From Bacteroidales bacterium (GTDB taxonomy: Bacteria > Bacteroidota > Bacteroidia > Bacteroidales > JAADJA01): a stretch of DNA of 64,000 nucleotides. Within the stretch, counting starts at the first letter, position 1, and each line of letters starts with the position of its first letter. Positions 52,690-59,532 of this stretch are shown here, one piece after another. The position numbers were made by a program, and so were the translations under genes. The stretch is from NCBI GenBank assembly GCA_020052415.1, contig JAGVPB010000011.1, positions 1-64,000 on the forward strand, given 5' to 3'. The notes beneath the pieces are model-generated. The model had not been told where the DNA came from and did no database searches. It was given only the letters and a program-made list of their open reading frames with translations.

Positions 52690-52790
52690 ATGTGTCGCAG
52701 GTTTGCTGGTCACTGGAAACTGGTTATTGGCTTCGGCTTCTGAGTGCAGAGTTCTGATTTTTTTGTCCCTTTGCCGACAGCTCTCGCCTT
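52690..52790. repeat. Partial composite word repeat, locus 4
   Basis: GGTTTGCTGGTCACTGGAAACTGGTTATTGGC words and TTCTGAGTGCAGAGTTCTGA, then TTTGCCGACAGC. These match the first parts of locus 1. The rest of the 318-bp gap to 52981 shows no gene. Confidence 0.55.
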
Positions 52791-52981
52791 TGGCGAGACC
52801 GACTTCCTCCTATCTAGCCACTGCTTATTACTGTTTAGTGATAATAGCGAAGATACATACAGTAGGTTGTTTTTTTGAGGTACGAATATTTCATTTATTC
52901 CTTTTAGCCGCAATAATAGGAGTTGTTTATTAAAGAGACTCATTTGCTGATATTGGAGTATTCCTTCACCAGGAGCCGAAG

Positions 52982-53617
52982 CTAATCCGTTGCAGGTTTA
53001 AAAAGTCCGTCGGAATCCGACCCAAGCAACCCTGCTTCAAGCAGAGAGGGGCTTACTTTTGTAAGTTTCCGAACCTGTCCGGGACGGATAATGGGAATGT
53101 GCCTCATGCCGTCGAGCCGGTTACCGATAAATTCCAGGTCCTGATCTGTTGTTTTCCAGTTCTGCCTGTCGAATCTACTCAGATCGAGTGGCAGGGAATA
53201 AGCACGCAGTGTCTTTTCACCCAATGAATTAAAATAGAAATCAAAATAAGACATCACGAGTTCCCTGAGGCTTTTGTAAACCGGTTCCCGCAGACGGAGT
53301 ACTGTAAAGTTAGATTTGGCAAGCGCACCCCAACAATCATCGAGCTTGTAAACGGCAATCACATGATCGTCGTCATTTTCCGATCTCATATCGAGTATAA
53401 GTGGCCGGAAGCCTATATTTTGCAAACAGGCGGCAGCAAGCAAAGCACCTTCCATACAATGGGCTCTTTTTTTCCGGAATACCCATCTCGGGGAATTCGT
53501 TTCGTATGTAGTATTATACGGGATCGTATCAATATAATCCTGGATTTTAAAAGGCGTGCCGAGCTGTTCCAGTAGCTTTAATTCTTCTTTCGTCCATAAT
53601 GAATCCGAAGGGATCAT
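52982..53617 (-). CDS. Transglutaminase-like protein of unknown function
   Basis: A 211-aa protein with the start placed at ATG 53617 (MIPSDSLWTKEE); the frame runs to 53782 but that part overlaps the DUF4395 remnant on the other strand. Possible transglutaminase-type residues are Cys54 in KKRAHCMEGALLAAACL and His85 in DDDHVIAVYK, followed by an Asp/Asn candidate near residue 93-103 (DDCWGALAKSNF). No signal peptide. The RAHCMEGA.LAA pattern is common in short uncharacterised transglutaminase-like proteins. Peptide or amide handling in the cytoplasm is a guess. Confidence 0.75.
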   Translation of the reverse strand: MIPSDSLWTKEELKLLEQLGTPFKIQDYIDTIPYNTTYETNSPRWVFRKKRAHCMEGALLAAACLQNIGFRPLILDMRSENDDDHVIAVYKLDDCWGALAKSNFTVLRLREPVYKSLRELVMSYFDFYFNSLGEKTLRAYSLPLDLSRFDRQNWKTTDQDLEFIGNRLDGMRHIPIIRPGQVRKLTKVSPSLLEAGLLGSDSDGLFKPATD

Positions 53618-53656
53618 AGCGATCAATGTTTCACCAAAAATAATTAATAAAGTTAA

Positions 53657-53664
53657 TATATTTG
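53657..53664 (+). promoter_or_regulatory. Bacteroidota -7 element of a decayed gene
   Basis: TATATTTG, directly upstream of the DUF4395 remnant. A clean promoter element in front of a broken gene supports recent inactivation. Confidence 0.45.
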
Positions 53665-53672
53665 CGCAATGA

Positions 53673-54005
53673 ACTGCCGGATTAAATGAAAGAGAAATAA
53701 GAGCATCAGCCGGAATACTGTTTTTAGTTATGCTGATTTCTTTAATGCTGATCATATTTAAAGGTAATTTTTTAATGATCAAGTATGTAATAACAATGTT
53801 CCTGACCGATTTTATTATCAGGGTTTTTGTTAATCCAAAATTTTCTCCGACTCTAATAATCGGGCGTTTGATTGTCAGTAATCAGGTTCCGGAATATGTA
53901 GGGGCACCGCAAAAAAAGTTTGCCTGAATCATTGGTTTGGTTTTAGCGTCCGTTATGTTCATTTTTATGGTGCTGGTTAATGCATTTAGCCCAATGATGC
54001 TTTAA
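53673..54005 (+). pseudogene. DUF4395 membrane protein, broken by frameshift and internal stop
   Basis: The frame from 53673 reads LNEREIRASAGILF, then FLTDFIIRVFVNPKFSPTLI, IIGRLIVSNQVPEYVGAPQKKFA, then TGA at 53925, then IIGLVLASVMFIFMVLVNAFSPMML and TAA at 54003. A DUF4395-type protein has Trp (TGG) in the FAW position, so TGG to TGA explains the stop. The only nearby ATG (53669) is out of frame by one base, and the C-terminal CLxC-type part of the family is missing or degenerate. The conserved core is otherwise well preserved, so inactivation looks recent unless the stops are sequencing or assembly errors. Confidence 0.75.
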
Positions 54006-54102
54006 GTGAGAAGCCTTATGATTTATTTGGAATTGGAGGTTCCTCACAAACGAAGTGATAGTTACAATGAATGTATTCAGAATTAGTTAATGGAACAGCA
54101 AT

Positions 54103-54124
54103 AAGCAAATAAATGATCAAAGAT
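54103..54124. repeat. 22-bp direct repeat, copy 1
   Basis: AAGCAAATAAATGATCAAAG plus AT. The identical 22 bp occur at 54983-55004. The copies flank the 198-aa gene; the similarity stops sharply at both ends. Confidence 0.85.
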
Positions 54125-54270
54125 TGACAGGATGAAGAATAACAAACCCACAAGTCACACTATCATAATGGCTAACTTCGGGAGACTTGCAAAGTTGCGT
54201 GTAATTATGCCAATGGCATCCATACGTCATTAGTTAGAAGGATCAAAAAAACGATAAATTTCTATTCAAC

Positions 54271-54867
54271 ATGAAGATAGCATTAGTCCTTTTTATTACA
54301 ATTTTAACATCGCTGCTTACAGGCCAGGACGTTCGTCTTGTTGATTTTAAATCATCTGGTTGTGATATGAATAATAACTTTGATTATGATGAAAATCTTT
54401 ACCCATGGAATATTAAGTCAAGGATCATCAGGCAGGTCTTTCATCAGGATACCCTTGAAATAGAAGTGGGAACCTTAGCAAAGTGCTGTGTTAGTTTTGA
54501 ACCTTATATCTCATTTGCGACCGACACATTAAACTTAAATTATAACGAGACGCAGGAGATGTGCGAATGTGATGGATGTTGTTATCAATTTACTTACTTT
54601 ATCACCGGGCTTAAAGGAAAAGATTTTGGAGTAAAACTTCGATCTATGGTAATTCAGCTTTCAGATGAGAAATATATTACCTACCCGGTGAAATACTATA
54701 TTTTTAATGGCGACACCACAGGTTATAAGGATAAATATGGCAGAAAACAGGGGATCATAATATCTAAAAGAGAAACCGGACAACTATTCGAAACGCATTA
54801 TACAAATGGTCGAATAGATTCTACTGTTCTGAAAGATTGTACAGGTAAAATTATTGAAATTAAGTAA
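54271..54867 (+). CDS. Exported Cys-rich protein of unknown function
   Basis: A 198-aa protein with a signal peptide (residues 1-18, MKIALVLFITILTSLLTG). It has a Cys cluster (AKCCVSF and MCECDGCCYQFTYFI) and a C-terminal segment (DKYGRKQGIIISKRETGQ, ETHYTNGRIDS) like a MORN/toxin-antitoxin-type repeat found in many Bacteroidota exported proteins. The Cys residues probably form disulfides in the periplasm or outside. I recall similar CxCxxCCY(Q/E)F proteins in Bacteroidota but no named function. It is enclosed by a 22-bp direct repeat. Confidence 0.75.
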   Translation: MKIALVLFITILTSLLTGQDVRLVDFKSSGCDMNNNFDYDENLYPWNIKSRIIRQVFHQDTLEIEVGTLAKCCVSFEPYISFATDTLNLNYNETQEMCECDGCCYQFTYFITGLKGKDFGVKLRSMVIQLSDEKYITYPVKYYIFNGDTTGYKDKYGRKQGIIISKRETGQLFETHYTNGRIDSTVLKDCTGKIIEIK

Positions 54868-54982
54868 TGACGATTAAATTGAAATAATTAATAATTCAAT
54901 AAGGGTGTTCCATTCCATCAACCTTCGCCATTCTTCAAGCCAAGGATTGTAGTATGCAAAACTGGTGGCAGATAAAAATATA

Positions 54983-55004
54983 AAGCAAATAAATGATCAA
55001 AGAT
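54983..55004. repeat. 22-bp direct repeat, copy 2
   Basis: Identical to 54103-54124, 880 bp apart. This copy lies 9 bp after the stop codon of the convergent Ycf48-like gene. Confidence 0.85.
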
Positions 55005-55013
55005 CATCAAGGT

Positions 55014-56510
55014 TTAGTGTTGCAGGATTAATTTCTTTGTTTCATTGCAGCTCCCTGCCAGTAAGCTATAATAATAAACTCCAGCCGGTATTGAGCAAGG
55101 TTCAAATTTAACCGATTTATATCCCGGGCTTTCAACCCTGTCAACCAAAGTGGCGACTACATTTCCCAATAAATCGAACACTTTCAGAGATACATAACCG
55201 CTAAAAGGAATCCGGTAATTTATTTTTGTTGAATGCCCGAACGGATTGGGGACATTTTGCATTAACAATTCTGTATTCGGAATGATCGGACTACTCTCAG
55301 GAACATGTGTAGTGGGATTGAAGATTCTTGTTTTGTACAGTTTTCCGGTAAATCCGGTGCTCCCACCCGTAGTTCCGACGCACCAGACATCGGTTGAATC
55401 GGCAGAAATGATCTGGTAATCCAGTGAAAACATTTCGGCGGAAGTGCTGATATCGAGGTTCCATGTAATGCCTCCGTCAGGTGAACTGTAAATGCCGCCT
55501 TCCTCTCCATATAGATTCCCGCCAATGGCAAGGCCTGTAGTTTCATTAAAGAACTTCACCGCCCTGATAGGATAAGGAAAGGTTTCCAATCGCGGGCCCC
55601 AGTCAAGTCCGCCATCTGTTGTGCGATGAACCCATCCTGAGACCGGAGCACTGATCTGGCCACCGCCGGTCCACCCATAAAGGTTATTATCATCCAGAAA
55701 ATCAATTCCGCCATCGAAAACATTATCGGCAGAGGCATTGCTTGTCCAGGTCCATCCGAAATCTATACTGCCTGCAAAATGAATCCCCGTCGCATATACC
55801 TGTCCGCCCGGCTGAGCGTCAATATTCCCTGCAATCCAGCCAAGATCAGGGTTGATGTTAACGTAAGTCCAGGAGTCCACATCCTTGCCGCCATTATAGG
55901 TGTACCAGCATCCGCCGGAAAAGGAATTAAAAACAATCCCGGTATCCTGGTTGAAAAAGTGGACCTTTTCGAGCCATCCCACACCATTGCCTGGAAGGGT
56001 TAAAACAATATCCGTGCTCCATGTGCTGCCTCCGTCCAAAGTCCACCGAACAACTCCCTCGCTGATCTGACCCTGGTTATTGAAGCCTGAGATGACAACC
56101 GTGTCGGGAGAAAGTGCATATACACCATACCAGTAATATGGAAAGCCGAGATTCATGACAGAAATCCAGTTGTCACCGCCGTTTTCCGTTTTATAAACCG
56201 AGCCGAGTTCTGTGACGATGTAGCCAACCTGTGCATTGGTAAAAGAAATGTCTTTAAACACTTTTCCCGGTGCAGAGAACTTTAATGTCCAGTTAAACTG
56301 AAAGGTTTTCAATAAATCGCATTGATCGTTTACCTCAAAACTTTCAGTCGTTAAACGAGGAAAGGAAGCGGGGATAGTCGAAACCATCTGATTATTTAGT
56401 AAGAGGCTTAGGACAGTTCTTCCATCATTTTTCTGAACCAAAATTTGCTTTTGAGCAAACAGGCTGAGCGACATTAATAGCAAAGCAAACAATAATTTTA
56501 TGGCTTTCAT
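55014..56510 (-). CDS. Ycf48/BNR-repeat protein with type IX sorting domain
   Basis: A 498-aa secreted protein. A signal peptide (1-19, ending LFAQ) is followed by a beta-propeller of Ycf48/Hcf136 or BNR (Asp-box) type repeats: DISFTNAQVGYIVTELGSVYKTENGGDNW, VRWTLDGGSTWS, VHRTTDGGLDWGP, IYSSPDGGITW. The last ~80 residues are a type A sorting domain (MQNVPNPFGHSTKINYRIP, VSLKVFDLLGNVVATLVD, AGVYYYSLLAGSCNETKKLIL). It is therefore a predicted SprA substrate that ends up outside or on the surface. Similar proteins bind glycans, but the ligand is unknown. Confidence 0.93.
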   Translation of the reverse strand: MKAIKLLFALLLMSLSLFAQKQILVQKNDGRTVLSLLLNNQMVSTIPASFPRLTTESFEVNDQCDLLKTFQFNWTLKFSAPGKVFKDISFTNAQVGYIVTELGSVYKTENGGDNWISVMNLGFPYYWYGVYALSPDTVVISGFNNQGQISEGVVRWTLDGGSTWSTDIVLTLPGNGVGWLEKVHFFNQDTGIVFNSFSGGCWYTYNGGKDVDSWTYVNINPDLGWIAGNIDAQPGGQVYATGIHFAGSIDFGWTWTSNASADNVFDGGIDFLDDNNLYGWTGGGQISAPVSGWVHRTTDGGLDWGPRLETFPYPIRAVKFFNETTGLAIGGNLYGEEGGIYSSPDGGITWNLDISTSAEMFSLDYQIISADSTDVWCVGTTGGSTGFTGKLYKTRIFNPTTHVPESSPIIPNTELLMQNVPNPFGHSTKINYRIPFSGYVSLKVFDLLGNVVATLVDRVESPGYKSVKFEPCSIPAGVYYYSLLAGSCNETKKLILQH

Positions 56511-56806
56511 AATAGTAGTATAAATGTTCCTGAAATATAAAACGTTGATAATCTATATCCTGTTCATTGATGAATGAAGCGTAATGCAAATAAATACTTG
56601 ATCGTTTCCAGTGTTTTTTAATACACTCCGAAATACAAAGTTATAAAGTAATTGCGAAGGATTTGCAATTTATTAAATTCTTCATGTGAGGATTTGCTTT
56701 CCAGGTACAATTAGTTATTGAATTGTGTTGTAAAAAGCTAATAACCTACTGAATGCAATATATATGCTTTAATAAACATTGAGGATCATTGGGTGTTTTA
56801 TTGATC

Positions 56807-57697
56807 ATGGACAGGATACAATTTATTAAATCATTGGCAATACTACCTTTAGCAGGAGCAGCTATGAAACTAAAAGCATTGAATGTATTGACGGAACCTT
56901 TTGACGGCACGGAAAAAATGCCGGTTTTATTTTTAGGGCATGGAAGCCCGATGAACGCTATTGAAGAAAATGAATTTGTCACAGGGTTCAGGAATATCGG
57001 TAAAACGCTTCCAAAACCCAATGCCATTTTATGCGTTTCGGCGCATTGGGAAACGCAGGGGACTTTCGTAACCGCAATGGAAAAACCGAGAACCATTCAT
57101 GACTTTGGAGGTTTTCCAAAGGAATTATATGAGGTGCAATATCCGGCTCCGGGTAGTCCCAAATTAGCGGAGGAAACACAAAACATGGTCGGTAAAACCA
57201 AAATAGGCCTTGATCAGAAATGGGGACTTGATCATGGTTGCTGGAGCGTGGTTAAACATTTATATCCCGACGCTGATGTTCCTGTCATTCAACTGAGCCT
57301 TGATCGTTACCAGCCGGCACAATATCACTACGACCTCGCAAAAGAGCTGGCAGCCCATCGCAGCAAAGGTATTCTTATCGTGGGTAGTGGGAACATGGTT
57401 CACAACCTCGGATTGGTTGCCTGGGACAAACTGAATGAGGATGAATATGGTTTTGACTGGGCTATAGAAGCCAGTACAAAAATGAAAACATATATCCGTG
57501 ATGGTGATCATCAATCACTAATCAATTACCAGTCGCTGGGCAAAGCTTTTAACCTTGCAATCCCTACACCAGAACACTACTTGCCTTTACTCTATGCATT
57601 GGCTTTGAAGGAAGAAAATGAAGGGGTGACTTTATTTAACGACAAGCCGGTCGGCGGATCACTCACCATGACCTCGTTGAAAATTGACAGGATATAA
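56807..57697 (+). CDS. ygiD: 4,5-DOPA dioxygenase extradiol (YgiD) family protein
   Basis: A 296-aa class III extradiol dioxygenase-like protein. I use ATG 56807 (MDRIQFIKSL); a TTG 18 bp upstream is possible. Metal-binding or active-site residues are in FLGHGSPMNAI (His), CVSAHWETQG (His), HDFGGFPKELY (His) and GLDHGCWSVVKHLYP (His). ILIVGSGNMVHNLGL and IPTPEHYLPLLYALA are family-typical. E. coli YgiD cuts DOPA and binds zinc or iron; the physiological substrate is unknown. The N-terminus (~1-28) is hydrophobic and may be a membrane or export signal, which is unusual for the family. Confidence 0.92.
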   Translation: MDRIQFIKSLAILPLAGAAMKLKALNVLTEPFDGTEKMPVLFLGHGSPMNAIEENEFVTGFRNIGKTLPKPNAILCVSAHWETQGTFVTAMEKPRTIHDFGGFPKELYEVQYPAPGSPKLAEETQNMVGKTKIGLDQKWGLDHGCWSVVKHLYPDADVPVIQLSLDRYQPAQYHYDLAKELAAHRSKGILIVGSGNMVHNLGLVAWDKLNEDEYGFDWAIEASTKMKTYIRDGDHQSLINYQSLGKAFNLAIPTPEHYLPLLYALALKEENEGVTLFNDKPVGGSLTMTSLKIDRI

Positions 57698-57735
57698 ATG
57701 AAAAAGATTTTAAGTAATTTTGAAAAAAATAAAAA

Positions 57736-57978
57736 ATGAAAACAAGTTCAAAATTTAATATAGAATTGGATAAATCTCAAATATTCAATTTGGTTCGCCA
57801 ATTAGATTCTGAGGATAAAATTGAACTCATTAATAATTTACAGGAAAGCACTTTTATCAAAAGGTTTGAAAAGCTTCTTGATTCGCTTAAAACAAACAAT
57901 TTAACATTGGATGATATTACTAAGGAAGTTGAAGTTGTAAGAAAAAAGCGTTATAAAGAAGGAAAGCATAATGCTTAA
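57736..57978 (+). CDS. Antitoxin-like protein (VapB15-type), probable orphan
   Basis: An 80-aa, highly charged helical protein (MKTSSKFNIELDKSQIFNLVRQLDSEDKIELINNL, ending VVRKKRYKEGKHNA) that looks like the antitoxin of a PIN-domain toxin-antitoxin pair. The second half, with LTLDDITKEVEVVRKKRY, is typical of such proteins. Directly overlapping its stop codon is an ATG (57971) that starts a 12-codon remnant with the MLKIII start of a PIN toxin. The intact toxin is gone, so this antitoxin is probably an orphan. A TAATTTTG -7 match lies at 57715-57722. Confidence 0.6.
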   Translation: MKTSSKFNIELDKSQIFNLVRQLDSEDKIELINNLQESTFIKRFEKLLDSLKTNNLTLDDITKEVEVVRKKRYKEGKHNA

Positions 57979-58009
57979 AATTATCATTATACAAAAAAGC
58001 AAAGCCTGA
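57971..58009 (+). pseudogene. Probable PIN-domain toxin stub
   Basis: From the ATG overlapping the antitoxin stop codon by 8 bp the frame reads MLKIII, then IQKSKA and a stop. VapC-like toxins of this type start MLKIIIDTN; inserting one G after ATCATT would restore IIDT. The rest of the PIN domain is absent, so only the first codons survive. Confidence 0.4.
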
Positions 58010-58041
58010 TTTCGATTCTGTCATAATTTGGTTAGAACCCT

Positions 58042-58049
58042 TATTTTTG
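58042..58049 (+). promoter_or_regulatory. Bacteroidota -7 promoter element
   Basis: TATTTTTG, 16 bp before the ATG of the pseudouridine synthase gene; the short distance gives a nearly leaderless transcript. Confidence 0.4.
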
Positions 58050-58065
58050 CACTAAATTCAGATTC

Positions 58066-58980
58066 ATGCAACAACACCGGAAATCAGGATCAAAAAAACG
58101 GGATACTCCAAAGCAAACGACCTTACAGGTTTCAGAACCCATTGAGATCATGAATTTTCTCCAGCTCCGTTTCCCTGACAAAAGCAGGACAACCATTAAG
58201 TCAATCCTCACGCACCGTCAGGTTTCGGTTGACCATAAAATCGTTACCAGCCACGATCATTCTTTGCTACCAGGACAGCTTGTAGTCATCAACTGGGGCA
58301 AGGTACCTGAGGAAATTTATTATCCGGGGCTGAAGATTCTGTTCGAGGATGAGTACCTCATTGTCATTGATAAAGAAGCGGGGTTGCTTTCGATTTCAAC
58401 AAATAAGGAAACTGAAAAAACTGCTTACAGTATATTAAGCGATCATGTAAAACGAGATGGACACAGGAATAAAATATTTGTCGTGCACCGGCTCGACAGG
58501 GAAACTTCAGGAGTAATGCTTTTTGCGAAAAGCAAGGAAGTTCAGCAAAAGCTGCAGGAGCGGTGGTCAGAAACCATCATGGAGCGAACCTACATTGCAG
58601 TAACAGAAGGGCTATTCGATAAAGATGAAGGAACCATCACAAATTTCCTTTATGAAAGCAAAGCGCTGAAAATGTATTCCGGTTCCGATCCGAAAATCGG
58701 ACAAAAAGCTGTAACTCATTACCGTGTAATTATGAAGAATGAGAACTATTCAATGCTTGAAGTGAATCTGGAAACAGGTCGTAAGAACCAAATCAGGGTG
58801 CACATGCAGGATTTGGGGCACAGCATCATCGGGGATAAAAAATACGGTTCGATCCAAAATCCGATCAAAAGAATAGGGCTTCATGCACGAATAATTTCAT
58901 TCATCCATCCCGGCAACGGTGAAGCCTTAAGATTTGAAACCGAAATTCCTCCTAAGTTTCTAAAATTATTCGCAAAGTAA
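58066..58980 (+). CDS. RluA-family rRNA/tRNA pseudouridine synthase
   Basis: A 304-aa cytoplasmic RNA-modifying enzyme. An S4-like RNA-binding part (~30-75, NFLQLRFPDKSRTTIKSILTHRQVSVD) comes before the catalytic domain with VIDKEAGLLS, the signature FVVHRLDRETSGVMLFAKS (catalytic Asp144), RTYIAVTEG, HYRVI and LETGRKNQIRVHMQDLGHSIIGDKKYG. The RluA family modifies rRNA or tRNA uridines; which site is hit is not clear from sequence. A perfect hairpin follows the stop codon. Confidence 0.95.
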   Translation: MQQHRKSGSKKRDTPKQTTLQVSEPIEIMNFLQLRFPDKSRTTIKSILTHRQVSVDHKIVTSHDHSLLPGQLVVINWGKVPEEIYYPGLKILFEDEYLIVIDKEAGLLSISTNKETEKTAYSILSDHVKRDGHRNKIFVVHRLDRETSGVMLFAKSKEVQQKLQERWSETIMERTYIAVTEGLFDKDEGTITNFLYESKALKMYSGSDPKIGQKAVTHYRVIMKNENYSMLEVNLETGRKNQIRVHMQDLGHSIIGDKKYGSIQNPIKRIGLHARIISFIHPGNGEALRFETEIPPKFLKLFAK

Positions 58981-59001
58981 AAAAAGACTTGACAAGCAGA
59001 A

Positions 59002-59032
59002 CCGGCGGGTCAAAAATTATTTGACCCGCCGG
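59002..59032. terminator. Bidirectional hairpin between convergent genes
   Basis: A perfect 13-bp inverted repeat (CCGGCGGGTCAAA and TTTGACCCGCCGG) with a 5-nt AATTA loop lies between the convergent pseudouridine synthase and the small lipoprotein gene. No clear T-run follows on either strand, but its position and GC stem fit a shared terminator or 3' stabiliser. Confidence 0.7.
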
Positions 59033-59058
59033 ATCGTTGCTGGTATTAAAAAAGTCAT

Positions 59059-59532
59059 TTAATCAATGATCTTTTTTAATGCTTCTGTAATCCCTTTCAA
59101 ACCTATGACGTTTATAAAGGGTGTATTTGAATAATTACCAATACCGGTAAAAAATGTTACCTGGCCGGATTGTGCAAATTTACCTGATAGCGGGATTAAC
59201 ATCCTGTCAATCTCAATCTTGTTGAATTTCCCCGCATTAAAAATCTGTTTTTCAGGGAAAATGACTTCAAGATATGAACCCTCACCCTTTATTGTTTCAA
59301 TCAGTTCAGATGTTACGATTAGTTCATAAAGGTCGTCGCATGATCGCAGGATCGTTATTATTTCATTTATAAATGCATCAACATTTTCTGTTTTTGCATC
59401 CAAATGTTTTCCGTTATAAATAATGACCGGCACCTTGTCCGATTTTCCATTCACATTCTGATCCTGGTTGCATCCCATTGCCAGCAAGAATTGAAAAAGG
59501 CATATACCCGTGAATAATTTCAATTTTATCAT
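59059..59532 (-). CDS. Small lipoprotein coupled to the large lipoprotein upstream
   Basis: A 157-aa protein with a signal peptide and lipobox (LLAMGC, Cys at about residue 21). The rest is a small alpha/beta sequence (KVPVIIYNGKHLDAKTENVDAFINEIITILRSCDD). I do not recognise a family. Its ATG overlaps the stop codon of the upstream 760-aa lipoprotein gene by one base (TAATG), so the two are translationally coupled and probably work together. An inhibitor-like or accessory role for the large protein is possible but unproven. Confidence 0.75.
   Translation of the reverse strand: MIKLKLFTGICLFQFLLAMGCNQDQNVNGKSDKVPVIIYNGKHLDAKTENVDAFINEIITILRSCDDLYELIVTSELIETIKGEGSYLEVIFPEKQIFNAGKFNKIEIDRMLIPLSGKFAQSGQVTFFTGIGNYSNTPFINVIGLKGITEALKKIID

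Noticed and set aside
53618-53782. N-terminal extension of the transglutaminase-like protein
   Set aside because: It is antisense to the conserved DUF4395 remnant, and the ATG at 53617 starts a compact protein.
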